Assembly: GCA_034401795.1 (NCBI GenBank)
Contig: CM067369.1
Location: 182,629,445 to 182,693,444, forward strand
Direction of reading: 5' to 3'
Length of the DNA stretch: 64,000 bases
From: Chaetoderma sp. LZ-2023a
Lineage: Eukaryota; Mollusca; Caudofoveata; Chaetodermatida; Chaetodermatidae
The position numbers were made by a program, and so were the translations under genes. Under the pieces are notes generated by a model. The model was not told the DNA's origin. It made no database searches and saw nothing but the letters and a program-made list of their open reading frames with translations. Shown piece by piece: positions 43,770 through 54,534 of the stretch; position 1 is the stretch's first letter, and every line of letters begins with the position of its first letter.

Positions 43770-44575
43770 ATGGTCAGCGTAGAGAATGTAATTCCTTGGG
43801 CGGCGCTGATGAGAAAACCCTTCCAAATGTATTTACTGTCTCTTTGGAAGCAGTCGGTTCACTCTATTTACCATCGGATTCCCATCAGAGAACACTTGAT
43901 TCCTCATCTAGATTTTTGGAAGGATTGTTCTCTGCTTCTGATGGGTGTTCCGCTTGTAAAGTCCTCCTCTCAGGCGATTATCTTCACAGACGCTTCTCAG
44001 GAGGAATGGGGAGCGGTCTGGGACTCCCTGTCGGTTTCCGGTCTTTGGTCCCTGGAGGAGTCGACAGCTCATATCAACATTCTGGAATTGTGGGCTGTCA
44101 AGAAGGCTCTCCTTTCATGGTCAGATCTTGTGATAGGTCTCAAAGTCTCGATTCGGTCAGACAATTCGACAGTGGTTTCTTATATCAACAGGCAGGGGGT
44201 TACAAGGTCATCCCTCCTTTGTCTAGAAGTGTGGAACCTTCTCTTATGGTGTCGCAAGAATCAGATTTTTCTAGTGTCTTCTCATGTCCCAGGCAGTCTG
44301 AATTTTCTTGCGAACCAACTGTCACGTCCCAGCAAATTCGCCCACACAGAGTGGCAGTTAAAGAGGTTGGTTGTCAAAGCGATTTTCAGTCTTATGGATC
44401 ATCCTCTAGTAGATCTGTTTGCGACATCTCTGAATGCCCAGATCTCCTCTTACATGTCTCCTTTTCCGGACAGTCAAGCCCTGGCGGTGGATGTCCTGTC
44501 TCAGTCCTGGACATGAATGTTCGCCTATGCATTCCGTCCAACAATTTTGATTCCGTTGGTGTTGAAGAAGGTTAA
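43770..44575 (+). pseudogene. DIRS RNase H and following DIRS-specific domain
   Basis: AIIFTDASQEEWGAVWDSLS (first Asp), HINILELWAVKKALLSWSDL (Glu), VSIRSDNSTVVSYINRQGVT (Asp), SHVPGSLNFLANQLSRPSKF, then HPLVDLFATSLNAQISSYMS, SQALAVDVLSQSWT and, after one stop at 44516, FAYAFRP, LIPLVLKKVKDQICEILLIA, PFWPKRIWFVDLL. Apart from that stop the frame of 43758-44837 is open, much better preserved than the RT. Confidence 0.88.
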
Positions 44576-44799
44576 AGATCAAATATGCGAGATTCTCTTA
44601 ATAGCTCCCTTTTGGCCAAAGAGGATTTGGTTTGTAGACCTTCTAGATCTCCTGGTAGACTTCCTTCGTCTTCTTCCAGTCTCCCAGGATCTTCTGTCTC
44701 AAGTAAGAGGTCTTTGTCTTCATCCAAACCCAGAAATCTTCAATCTGTGTGTTTGGAGAATATCGAAACTAAAGTCTACGAGAATAAAGTTTCTTCAAG

Positions 44800-45260
44800 A
44801 TTTCAGGAAATTATCGATTCTTCCAGAAGCGAGTTGACCCGCAGAGTTTACAAGGGTTGACTTAAAATTTTTGGAGAATGGTGTTCAGACCAAGGTCTCG
44901 TGCCCAATTCGGTTTCTATTCCCCAAGTATTAGACTTTTTATCATATCTTTTTGACTCATTACATTTATCAGCTAATATGGTTAGGTAGTATAGATTTTC
45001 TCTGGCATCTTCTCTTCCTTGCCTTCTGAATGCCGATGTCAAGGACACTAAGACTTAATAGTTTTATTAGAGGTCTAGGCAATATTCGTCCTTTGATAGC
45101 TAAGCCTTTCCCTTCATGGAATTTGGCTTTGGTTCTTCAAATGCTGGCAGGTCACCATTTTGAACCTCTCCTCTATTAGTATTAAACTTAATGGCCTCTG
45201 CTAGAAGGCTTTCAGAGATTCATGCTCTTTCTGCTGAAAGGGACAGATTTGTGCGTCTGT
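44800..45260 (+). pseudogene. DIRS tyrosine recombinase, N-terminal part
   Basis: SSRSELTRRVYKG, a stop, then LKIFGEWCSDQGLVPNSVSI and QVLDFLSYLFDSLHLSANMV (SAM-like DNA-binding region), GLGNIRPLIAKPFPSWNLAL and LQMLAGHHFEPLLY. ASARRLSEIHALSAERDRFV carries the first catalytic Arg. The sequence ends before the HxxR and Tyr motifs, so it is 3' truncated. Confidence 0.8.
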
Positions 45261-45472
45261 AAGAAATGGTGAGAATTTATTTTGGTTTTTATTTATTTCT
45301 TTAAGGTCAAGTTTTCCTTATTTGATAATCATGGTGTGATTGATTTAATTGCACTATTATGTTTTGTTATTAACATTTGGATAGATTGATTTGATTTTTA
45401 TCCTTGTTTGTAGATTCTCAAATCTCCTCCCACCTAATGTTTTAAGTGGGGCACTGACCAAATCTACAGGTT

Positions 45473-45990
45473 TAGCAAGTAGTGATTGCACGGTAATGGA
45501 TGTTTTTGTGGTGTAATAACAACCCCCCACAGACCCTCCTTGCGGGTTGGTCTGTTGTTTTATTAACCACTATAAAAAACATACTTATCATTCAATCACT
45601 ACGACCCGGCTTCAGCCACCCCGCGTGGAAGGATTTAAGAATTTGCCTATAATATTTGGCACTTAAATTCAGAAAAGTGAATTTGTTTCCTATTTGGGCT
45701 CCAGTGCACATGCGCAAGCGCGCTTAGTGACAGGCGGCACTATGGAGTGAGTACAGACTGGTGCCAGTCTATATCAGTCAATATACTGGAGATGGACTTA
45801 ACCAGTAGCCTGGTTGAGGGTCCATATTAATAGGAATAGGCATGAGGAGGTGTGTATGCAAGCATAAAAATCTTATTCTGGTAGCTAAATGCAGATAATT
45901 GATTTAGCAAGTAGTGATTGAACGGTAAGTATGTTTTTATAGTGGTTAATAAAACAACAGACCAACCCGCAAGGGGGATCTGTGGGTTTA
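45473..45990. repeat. Nested inverted repeats downstream of the DIRS element
   Basis: TTTAGCAAGTAGTGATTG occurs at about 45472 and 45903. Between and around these, CTTGCGGGTTGGTCTGTTGT with TTTATTAACCACTATAAAAA and ATCATTCAATCACTAC (about 45540-45602) is the reverse complement of 45908-45977, which reads GTAGTGATTGAACGGTAAGT then GGTTAATAAAACAACAGACC. Such inverted terminal and complementary internal repeats are typical of DIRS elements. No counterpart was found at the left end. Confidence 0.7.
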
Positions 45991-45993
45991 TTT

Positions 45994-46160
45994 ATCATTT
46001 ATTTCGACTTTTTCTAGGAATTCCAAGTCACATTTTTGTGACTTGTCACGTTACCCCATTTATACTTTTGGGAATTTACACCTACGATTTAATTGAAAAT
46101 CTCGATTTTTTTTTTACAAAATTGATCGTGATGTTTCAAAGCAAAAATCGTGTAAGCCTA
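45994..46160 (-). repeat. Inverted solo copy of the 62625 element's left end
   Basis: TTTTCTAGGAATTCCAAGTC, TTGTGACTTGTCACGTTACC and CAAAAATCGTGTAAGCCTAA are the reverse complement of 62625-62790 with changes. Confidence 0.7.
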
Positions 46161-46300
46161 AATTCAATCAAATTTGTTGTGTGGATTACCTATATGAGGG
46201 AGGGTGTTGAGACTATTGATGGAAGCGTGGCTATTTGCGATGGCGAGCCATTGACTGCATGCTTGCTATTTCTTTAAAAGAGAATTAATTTTTGTTTCAG

Positions 46301-46368
46301 GACAAGTAGCTGCTATTACTGTTATAACGTTTTCTACAGAACAGCAAACATCATTCAGTTTCGTCAAG
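46301..46368 (+). CDS. Secreted Cys-rich protein gene, exon 3
   Basis: After TTTTTGTTTCAG, reads (R)TSSCYYCYNVFYRTANIIQF then RQ. The CxxC pair followed by an RTxNxxQFR stretch matches the domain order of the family. Donor CAAG|GTGAG, one base over. Confidence 0.8.
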
Positions 46369-46593
46369 GTGAGATTTCAAAACATTGTCTAGCAGCATGC
46401 ATTCACCTGATTCCTCTTACTGCCCAACATTTCACTCTCAGTACAGTAGGCATATTAGGGGGTGCATAATATTGCCTTGGGTATCAATTTCTAGCTAAGC
46501 TCTGCCCATTTTTTATGTACTTTGGAATGGATTTTAACTGTCTCGCTGCTGCAAGTCACCAGACAATAATTTCAATGACCAATAACTCTGATT

Positions 46594-46685
46594 CTGCTGA
46601 ATACTTTGAAAACAATTTGACTGAAAGTTGTTGGTGGCTTAGCCCCCAACAACTTTCAGTCAAATTTTTTTCAAAGTATTTGCCA
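46594..46685. repeat. F1 foldback element, CTGCTGAATACT variant
   Basis: TTTGACTGAAAGTTGTTGGT is answered by CCCAACAACTTTCAGTCAAA. The loop GGCTTAGCC replaces the GCAGC loop. Confidence 0.8.
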
Positions 46686-46802
46686 GATTCAGAGTTAAAC
46701 ACCATTGAAATTGTAGTCTGCAGAAATTCAGCTGGCAGACAGTTAAACTTTGAAAGTTGCATTCCCAGAATCTAAATTTCATGGTAACAATGCACCTAAG
46801 CT

Positions 46803-46881
46803 CTTGAGTATTTTGAAATTAATATGACTTGGGATAGAGAGCAACACTTCCCAAATAAATTCATTTCAAATTATTCAACAG
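46803..46881. repeat. F1 foldback element, diverged
   Basis: CTTGAGTATTTTGAAATTAA pairs loosely with TTCATTTCAAATTATTCAAC. Confidence 0.6.
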
Positions 46882-47031
46882 AATTTTTTTAAATTGTAAA
46901 TTCATCAAATATATACAAATCGTACACATGTACTAATTCGTAATAGCGTCGATGAAAAGCAAAATGGAAAATCAATCTGTTGAATATGTTTAACCGTGTT
47001 ATGGCTAAATTTGTTCAAGAAGATAACAATT

Positions 47032-47155
47032 TGCTTATTGAATGTCCTTTTGCAGGCCAAGAGAAGACTTAATTTTAATTTTACCACTGGAATGACTTCC
47101 AGCAGTAAATTTTCAAAAAATAGTATTCTTGATCTGCAACTTGACATTTCTCAAA
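47032..47155. repeat. F2 foldback element
   Basis: TTTTGCAGGCCAAGAGAAGA, TTTACCACTGGAATGACTTC, CAGCAGTAAATTTTCAAAAA, and TTGATCTGCAACTTGACATT. The centre is shortened to GACTTCCAGC. Confidence 0.65.
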
Positions 47156-47560
47156 ACGCTGCAGAGGCTGGTTATGACCGGCTTCACCATGAAAGTGTTC
47201 ACTGGGAGATTCCAGACAAAGTATTTTCAAAAACATGTACCCAACATATCTCAATAAAATTTTCATAATTTCCTCTTCTCAGCTAAGAATCTTAAAAAAT
47301 CATGATTTGTAACAAAATACGGGATGGCGAAAAATCATGCACCTCTCGCGTAACTTTTACATAATTGCATTAAAACAAGATATAATAGGTTTTTGATCTA
47401 GAAAAATTAAAAAGATATACATGTACTAGATCTTCTTTCTACGTACGAGCATTTTGAAATGTGTGTTATATATCTACGGCTTAAGCTTTTCCTTTTTCTT
47501 TTAACTGCTCATCGCTGCAGGACACTAGACAATAATTTTCAAGAAGCAGAAACTTGACGG

Positions 47561-47647
47561 GACTGAATATTTTGAAAACAGTTTGACTGAAAATTGTTGG
47601 TGGCTTGGCCACCAACAACTCTCAGTCAAATATTTTTCAAAATACTA
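47561..47647. repeat. F1 foldback element, variant loop
   Basis: GACTGAAAATTGTTGGTGGC pairs with GGCCACCAACAACTCTCAGT. It shares the GGCTTGGCC type of loop with the copy at 46594, marking a subfamily. Confidence 0.75.
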
Positions 47648-47841
47648 AGCATGTCCAGTGATATAAGCAATAGAATATGTTGCCTGCAAAAACTCCGCAG
47701 TCAGACGGTTGATATGATACGCTATTACTCTAATTGACCAGAATCAATCTTATGAGCAAATATCCTAAGTTCATTTATTACCATTTCCCCGTTAAACCTT
47801 GATGTCCCAGTGTTCTTATTTCAAGACAACTACACCATTGA

Positions 47842-47946
47842 GATGTTGAATAATTGCTGACTAATTTGACTGGAACCTGTTGTAGACATACACATGTCAT
47901 AGGCAGAAAAACCTCCCAGTTATATTAGTTTCAAAATATTCAACAG
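47842..47946. repeat. F1 foldback element, diverged loop
   Basis: GATGTTGAATAATTGCTGAC and TTTGACTGGAACCTGTTG, then ATTAGTTTCAAAATATTCAA. Confidence 0.65.
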
Positions 47947-48036
47947 AATACTTCATGCATCATAATGAATTGATCATTTCCAGTTTGTACATGTTAAGTG
48001 GATGTAACTATACATTAATGTGATGGTTTGTTCCAG

Positions 48037-48129
48037 GTCCATGTGAGAACACTAAAATTGGACCAGAAAAATGTCGCCTGAAGCCTGGAGATAATCCGAT
48101 ATCCTCTCAAGCCCTAATCACGATGTACA
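48037..48129 (+). CDS. Secreted Cys-rich protein gene, exon 4
   Basis: After TTTGTTCCAG, reads (G)PCENTKIGPEKCRLKPGDNP, ISSQALITMY. Two cysteines. Donor ACA|GTAAGTAT is strong, one base over. Confidence 0.8.
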
Positions 48130-48284
48130 GTAAGTATCTACTATTAAGTAATAAAACCTGTCTATACTGGCCACTTGCTTTTAGGGCCACATGATAGTGG
48201 TGCTTTAAGACCAACAGTCATAACATCAAACAACTTAACTGTCTCATGGCCAAGCTTGTCAAGACAGGCCTCTGCAGTGGTCTT

Positions 48285-48372
48285 GACGAATGTCCATTCA
48301 CAGGCCAAGAGAAGACTATTTCTGAAAGTTTACCACTCGAATAACTGGCTACCGTGGTAAATTTTAAAAAGT
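48285..48372. repeat. F2 foldback element
   Basis: TGTCCATTCACAGGCCAAGA and AGTTTACCACTCGAATAACT, then GTGGTAAATTTTAAAAAG. The right outer arm is missing. Confidence 0.65.
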
Positions 48373-48649
48373 AAACATTCAATAAGCAACTATGTTGATA
48401 CTCTTGACAAAATTGTGGCATTGAAGTGTTAAGTAATAACAATGGACATTTTCAGTTTTAGCTAGGCCCCACCCGTCCCTAGTCAAGCTTCTCTCATGTC
48501 TCACTTCGATCCCCAAACGCACAGACTCAATTTCTAGAAAATCATCTCCAGAAAAGCTCCGCCCATGCTTTGCGCAAATTGGGATAGATTTATATACTTT
48601 GAATCCTGAATTCCCAGAATCCAAATTTCATCATAGCTATACAGCTTAC

Positions 48650-48727
48650 CTGTTGAATATTTTGAAACTAATTTGACTGGCGGCTATGGCAGCATCAGCT
48701 CCGAGTCAAATTAATTTCAAAATAGTA
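48650..48727. repeat. F1 foldback element
   Basis: CTGTTGAATATTTTGAAACT and TTTGACTGGCGGCTATGGCA, GAGTCAAATTAATTTCAAAA. Confidence 0.75.
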
Positions 48728-49121
48728 AATACATACAATTCGTACAACTGGTGGACTATTCCAGGTTCATGACAGTATTTCTGTCAATTTTGATTGAGAC
48801 AGCATCAGCCTACAGGCATGACAGGTGACATTGACATGATTGATTATGTTATTATATACTTGCCTGACAGATAGAATTCATCCTTTGCAGTTATGGCTCA
48901 ATTTTAACCATTATCCTGAGGATAGTGCATCTTGACATGCAATTCACCTTTCCAGAGTACCCACCCATCATATTACGTCATAATGAACTGCGTGGTGTGT
49001 ACAATGACATCATAATGAATGACGTCATGAATGACGTCAATAAGTACGTCACGAACGCATATTTGATGACGGTCTAGGGGCTGTTGTACAAATTGTTTGC
49101 TTTTACTATTTAATAAATATT

Positions 49122-49214
49122 CTGTTGAATATTTTGAAACTAATTTGACTGGGCGCTGTTGCTGCCTATGGCAGCAACAGCACCCAGTCTAATTAGTTAC
49201 AAAATATTCAACAG
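49122..49214. repeat. F1 foldback element, best-preserved copy
   Basis: CTGTTGAATATTTTGAAACT then GGCGCTGTTGCTGCCTATGG, and GCAGCAACAGCACCCAGTCT then AAAATATTCAACAG. Nearly perfect pairing over about 44 bp. Confidence 0.85.
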
Positions 49215-49529
49215 CTTCCCTGTATAGTTTTCAGGAAATTGATAGCTAGGGTATTCGGGATCGATCAATCCAAACACGGCGAGGTGTGGGTGGAGCTTAG
49301 CTAGTGATGGGCGGGGCATAGTTAAAAATGGAAAGGTCCATTAGGGTGGCTTTCACGAGGTAAACAAACAGGGTTGTTTCCAAAATTGTTAGTCCGTCTT
49401 CCTGGTTTATTCGTACTAAAGAAAATAGAAGGATCCATTTCTATCTGTGCCCACCCATTTCTAGATAAGCTCCATCAACTTTTTATACATCGCTAAAGAA
49501 TTGCCACTGTATTATGTGATGGCACCATC

Positions 49530-49880
49530 CAGACTGGCGGCAGACTGGTTTCCGGATGATAACTCTGTTAGCATTTTTCGGATCACTTTGAAACTTCATA
49601 GGGTTGTTGGACTACATCAGTAGAAAAAACCCTAACAAAATTGATGATAAATCAAAATCCCAGATGGCCATCAGCCAAGGGTGGCCATCTTGAAAATTGG
49701 TTTCCATTTGATAACTCCATTTCTGTTTAGGAGATTCTTTTGAGCCTTTATAGGATGACTGGACTATGTCTAAGGAAGAAACTTATCGAAATTTAGATGA
49801 TCAGAAATCCAATAGGGCCGCCAGTTCCATAATCATTTAGCGACTCACTATAAAACTTCATAGGATGACTGGTCTATGAC
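49530..49880. repeat. CCGGATGATAACTC repeat, diverged copies
   Basis: TGGTTTCCGGATGATAACTC at about 49548, TTGGTTTCCATTTGATAACT at about 49695 and TTCATAGGATGACTGGTCTA are weaker versions of the 150-bp units at 51917-52360. Confidence 0.7.
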
Positions 49881-49919
49881 TGAGGGAGAAATCGATACTT
49901 TCTGATAGGAAGGAGTCCA

Positions 49920-50155
49920 AAAAGAGTCCCTTTTCAGTCCAAGATTTAAAAGGCACTCCTATAAGAGTCACTTTTCAATCCTCAATTTAATATTGCAATC
50001 CCTATAGGGAGTCTCTTTTCAGACCCTGTTCCATTTAGGCAAATGAGGACTGAAAAGGGACGCCTAAAAAAGGAACTCCTTAGGAGTCCCTTTGCAGTCC
50101 CATGTTCCAATTATGCAAATGAGGACTGAAAAGGGACTCTTTAGGAGTCATAAGC
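49920..50155. repeat. Cluster of six alternating 17-bp motifs
   Basis: GAGTCCCTTTTCAGTCC and close variants occur forward at about 49935, 49966, 50010 and 50087, and reversed (GGACTGAAAAGGGAC) at about 50048 and 50124. Both reversed copies are preceded by GCAAATGA. The arrangement can fold into several alternative stems. Confidence 0.75.
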
Positions 50156-50159
50156 AGTA

Positions 50160-50208
50160 CCAGCTCCCAGACAAATTTAAATTTCTAAATATTCAACATC
50201 TTACCTGT
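50160..50208. repeat. F1 half element
   Basis: CCAGCTCCCAGACAAATTTA and TAAATATTCAACATCTTACC, right arm only. Confidence 0.55.
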
Positions 50209-50500
50209 ATAATTAGCTTGAAATTGTGACTCTGTCGTCAGTGTGTTAAAATTAAATCAACATGCGTACAATATGAGTGGAGCTTAGCTAGAAATGGATT
50301 GGCTTAGAATTAGAAATAGAAATTGGTCGCTAAAGCGTGTGCAATGTGATAATTTTTGACTAGTGAAGTGAAATGTGACCTCACTTTACATCCTCTATGT
50401 CTCACTTTACTAAACATATATAATGCTGAGGTTTATGATCAACTGAAGGCACACAATAAGGTCAGTTGCCAGTTATTGCACTATTCTTTCTGTTTTGCAG

Positions 50501-50710
50501 GCAAAAAGCCCAAGAAGGTGAATTGTAAAACAACATTCGAGGGAGTCTTTCATTTCACCTACCAGATCCAGCAAGGTGGTGGTGGTATCTGTGACAATTC
50601 TGGCTCTAGCATAGTTGCATGTCAGCTGCCTGGTACACCATATATTGGAAATGAGTTCTTCAGAATCAATTATGCAAAGTGTGCTGATGTTTCCACATCC
50701 CGGAACAAAT
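50501..50710 (+). CDS. Secreted Cys-rich protein gene, exon 5
   Basis: After TTCTGTTTTGCAG, reads (S)KKPKKVNCKTTFEGVFHFTY, QIQQGGGGICDNSGSSIVAC, QLPGTPYIGNEFFRINYAKC, ADVSTSRNK. Four cysteines. The pattern C, FEGxFxFTY, G-rich turn, CD, C, GxxF, C fits a second extracellular domain (DUF7042/7043-like in my recollection). The 210-nt exon ends AAAT|GTAAG. Confidence 0.82.
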
Positions 50711-52538
50711 GTAAGTTTCGTGTTTAGAATTATTGGTTTATTGCTTTATTCTGAAGGCATCAATGTTCCTATTATACAATGTTGCTATATGCAATCTATC
50801 CATGTAGTGTGCATAATATTGCAGTTGATCTATTAGTGTTGGGAAATGGTACTATTTTTGTGATCGATGATTGGTTTTATACACTAACCGATGGTCAATT
50901 AATGAATGATCATAACAAGTTCTCATTTTTTATCCATTTTGAATGCAGTAATTATAGCATGTTCAAGGATAATAACCCCTTTGAAACCAAGTCGCAGGTA
51001 TGACTGATTCTTAATAATTTTAAAAATATGTTGCAGCAACAGCTTCAAGTCAAATAAGTTTCAAAATATTCAACATGTTATTGGTATGGTTGCTTTGAAA
51101 TTAACATTCTATTTCAGTGCTGGAAGAATTAATGTCTTAGACTAAGGAGTAATACTATATAGTTGTAACAATTAAATTTTAATTATTTTCCAAAAAGTAT
51201 TCGTTTTCTAGCTTGATCAGTTAAAATATATTAATAAAGTCAATTTATAAACAACCAAAATCGACTTCTGAAATCATGATCGATCGGTTGGTTGAACATG
51301 CAAACCAATCAATCATCGATCAGATCGATTAATCGGAACAACACTACAATCCATTAATTTATAAATATGACATCACATCAATGACAATAAATGTTTTATA
51401 TTTCAGAGAGAAAAAAGACTAGTAATTTTTATCTCGTCTGCGAAGTGGAAAGCGAGACATAGGTATCACTTTTTCGATTTAATCAATAGAGTTATCAGAT
51501 TTACATAAAAGGGTACATTCTAAACCACTTGCCAGATTTTAACATTCATAGAATTGTTCTATATGATCAAGGATGATTAGTGCGAGTGTGTATCAAAAAG
51601 AAGTCAATTTTCAAACATTTTCCATACTTGTTCTGTTTGAATTTAAATAATTTTATGGTTTCAGGTTACGGATTTTTGCTCTGGTTAAGGTTTTTTCAAA
51701 CAACATTTACCTCAACAATGTGTTATCCAATTTGAATACAACGTTAGAGATTCATTCCATGCGACGATTAGAACTAGTCTGCATCAAAATGAAATTGATT
51801 TTCAGGAATTTAAAGTGCTTGAACTTGATTATTTAATGGCCCATTTTTATACTTATGTAATGCCGCCGTCCGGGCGGGCGGGTGGTCGGGCATGCGGGCG
51901 TGCAGATGGCAGAGTGGTTTCCGGATGATAACTCCGTTACCATTTGTCGGATCGCATTGAAACTTCATAGGGTGGTTTGACTCGGTCTTGGGAAGCAACC
52001 TATCGAAATCGACGATGATCCGAAATCCAAGATGGCCGCCAGCCACCAACGGCCATCTTGAAAATTGGTTTCCGGATGATAACTCCGTTACCGTTTGGCG
52101 GATCGCATTGAAACTTCATAGGATGGTTGGACTAGGTCTTGGGAAGAAACCTATCGAAATCGATGATGATCCGAAGTCCAAGATGGCCGCCAGCCACCGG
52201 CGTCCATCTTGAAAATTGGTTTCCGGATGATAACTCTGTTACCGTTTATCGGATCGCTTTGAAACTTCATGGAGTGATTAGACTAGGTCTGGGGAAGAAA
52301 CCTAGCGAAATTGACGATGATCTGAAATCCAAGATGGTCGCAGCCACCGACCGGTTAAACCTATTGGAACTAAACTTGGATACATGGTTACCTATAATGC
52401 TAGGAAGCAGCATGTTGATATTGAGGGCACACTGTCACGGTCGCTGTGTCATGCAGGAGCCAGGCGGGATATTTAATTCTGCAGAATTCTTGTTCTGTTT
52501 TGAAAATGGAGTTGCTTAAAATGATCTTTGTGTTATAG
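50711..52538 (+). other. Intron 5
   Basis: Holds an F1 half at 51032-51078 (GCAGCAACAGCTTCAAGTCA) and the CCGGATGATAACTC tandem repeat. The part between about 51085 and 51390 includes dense GATCGATCG-type words and no gene. Confidence 0.7.
51400..52370. repeat. TCTCGTCTGCGAAGTGGAAA repeat with three 150-bp tandem units
   Basis: Opens TATCTCGTCTGCGAAGTGGA then AAGCGAGACATAGGTATCAC. A GC-rich CCGTCCGGGCGGGCGGG block lies at about 51869. Units starting GGTTTCCGGATGATAACTC lie at 51917, 52067 and 52218, each containing AAGATGGCCGCCAGCCACC. Repeats of this wording are common in marine invertebrates, in my recollection. The overlapping open frames (51988-52519) read the repeat. Confidence 0.8.
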
Positions 52539-52645
52539 TTATAAGATACCAGTGTTTGGGTGCGTGGAAAGGTGAGAGCGAGTATCACTATGCCGCTATC
52601 GTAGATTCTGTGGAGCCAGATGACAGAGAGAAGTACAAGTGTCTA
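52539..52645 (+). CDS. Secreted Cys-rich protein gene, exon 6
   Basis: After TTTGTGTTATAG, reads (F)IRYQCLGAWKGESEYHYAAI, VDSVEPDDREKYKCL. YQCLGxWxGxSEYHYAAI and a final REKYKC fit the DUF7042-like plan. Donor CTA|GTAAGT, phase 0. Confidence 0.78.
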
Positions 52646-53688
52646 GTAAGTCATTTTTTCTGGTAATAGATTTGCATACTAATTTTTCCGATCCATGCAT
52701 GAAGCAGTAGATGGCTCAACATACCGATCCAAATGGTGTGCATTTATCAAAGAAATACATGTAGGTAAATGTTCTTCAATTAGGCATTATATAATTCACC
52801 AAGGACTTATCTGATGTTAGGTTACAGATTTGATCTATACAATCATTGTATTCAGTGTCATTCATAATAACAAATGATTTTCAAATTTCCTTCTATATGT
52901 TTACATGGTGTGGACATTCTTTTTTGCACTAAGAATTAGGAGAATGTTAAAGTTCTTCAGTGGACTTTTAATTCATCAAGTGCTTGACCTCAATATTGCT
53001 CTATATCATCTTTGCATTCAGTTTGCATGATAATTAAAAGAATCGTCACATTATTTTCATATTTTTATGTTGCTTGGATTTCGCGCCATGGTCATGTATG
53101 ATGTGTAATATAAATGTATGGAAAAATAAAATGGCTCTGGTTCTGACATTGTGATCTCTTATAATTTCTTAGTTTTCTATGAACTAGAGTTCACACCCTA
53201 GTTTCACCCTAGTTTCTTGGCATACGAAATTACTTATAACAATCAATCTTAAATATGTCGGGAGAGTTTGACAATTTCAGACAAAATACTGGTAGCACAA
53301 CTTCTACAGCCCACATCATGCTCAAATCTGAAAGGTCAGCATGGAGGATGCAAAGCACAACAAATGGAGTGATCTGATTTGTCACTCAAGTATCTGATGT
53401 CATAATTCATTATGTCACTAGTTAGCTTACATCATATTCATATTACATATAGCTCTGTCATGAAAATTGAGAAGTCTGTCAGTGTAAGAATATTATGTCT
53501 GATAGAAATTTACAATTTAACCCTTTAACAGTTTAAGCCTTATATTTGTTCACGAAAATTTAGATTTTCTCAATTTAAACCTCGTCAAAAAGCTGAATAC
53601 CTCGGGACAAGATCTCACTTGTGATTCCCTTGTAGTTTAAATTACAAGCCTACAAAATAGATATTTCTTGTTCAATCCTGACCATTAA

Positions 53689-54384
53689 ATGGTTAACCCA
53701 CTCTGTGTCTGTATATCCGCTAGGAACTTGGGCGTGTATCTAGACCAGGCTATGAATATGGATGCACATGTAAGCTCTGTGTGCAAATCTGCGACTTACC
53801 ATTTGCGTAACATTAATTCCATCAGAAATGTGCTGACATATCAGACCACAGAGACACTTGTTCACGCGTTTATCACATCACGATTGGACAATGGAAACAG
53901 TCTCTTATATGGCATCACCGAAAAATCCCTTGATAAACTGCAATATGTGCAAAATGCTGCGGCTCGTCTGGTAGTCAAGGTCGAAAAGCGTCATCACATA
54001 ACACCAATTTTGAAAGATCTTCATTGGCTCCCCATCCGGAAACGGATTGAGTTCAAGATTCTGCTCTTGACTTGGAAATGTCTAAACAACAACGCTCCCG
54101 ACTATTTGCAGGAACTTCTCTTGACATATGATCCATGTCGCAGACTTCGTTCTGTGGATAAGCTATTGCTCCAAATTCCGCGATCGAATTTACGCTCCTG
54201 TGGGGACAGAGCCTTCAGTGTTGTGGCTCCGAGACTATGGAACCAGCTACCTGTCCACATCAAATCCATCCAATCAATTAATGATTTCAAACAAAAATTA
54301 AAAACACATCTCTTCACAAGCGCCTTTGAAAATTGACATTGACACATGGCGCTTTACAAATGCTGTATTATTATTATTATTATA
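53689..54384 (+). pseudogene. CR1/L2-like LINE, 3' end of ORF2
   Basis: 215 open codons: RNLGVYLDQAMNMDAHVSSV, KSATYHLRNINSIRNVL, VHAFITSRLDNGNSLLYGIT, LDKLQYVQNAAARLVVK, HITPILKDLHWLPIRKRIEF, APDYLQELL, CGDRAFSVVAPRLWNQLPVH and FKQKLKTHLFTSAFEN, then TGA. These are the terminal thumb and linker motifs of CR1/L2-group reverse transcriptases. The catalytic palm is missing (5' truncated). The copy ends GCGCTTTACAAATGCTGTAT then (ATT)n at 54366-54384, a typical microsatellite-like LINE tail. It is unusually well preserved, with no internal stop. Confidence 0.88.
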
Positions 54385-54534
54385 TGTGATATTTTAGCAA
54401 TGATAATCTGAATGTTATTGATACATCAGGCAACAACAACCTTTAATCAAAATCTTATACAGCCTTTATATTAATCTACAATGTAACTTAGAAACAGGTT
54501 GTTTACTAAATCATTATGGAATTAATTGTTACCT

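Larger units (their letters stand above)
42160..45260 (+). mobile_element. DIRS-type (tyrosine recombinase) retrotransposon, degenerate
   Basis: Gag remnants, reverse transcriptase, RNase H, the DIRS-specific domain after RNase H and the start of a tyrosine recombinase occur in DIRS order. Frames change several times, so it is dead. It lies in intron 2 of the secreted-protein gene, in the same orientation. Inverted repeats follow at 45473-45990. Confidence 0.85.
40232..46300 (+). other. Intron 2 (6.1 kb, contains the DIRS element)
   Basis: Carries an F1 half (40350-40385), an F2 half, a complete F1 foldback, a DIRS retrotransposon with its terminal repeats, and a piece of a TIR element. The stretch 41124-42159 shows nothing I recognise. 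Confidence 0.7.
46369..48036 (+). other. Intron 3
   Basis: Holds four F1 copies and one F2 copy, listed separately. The rest is AT-rich without recognised features. Confidence 0.7.
48130..50500 (+). other. Intron 4
   Basis: Holds F1 and F2 foldbacks, a diverged CCGGATGATAACTC repeat, and a cluster of alternating 17-bp motifs. No coding sequence seen. Confidence 0.7.

Noticed and set aside
51988-52519. Tandem-repeat protein reading GKKPIEIDDDPKSKMAAS
   Set aside because: It is the 150-bp CCGGATGATAACTC repeat read through, inside intron 5.
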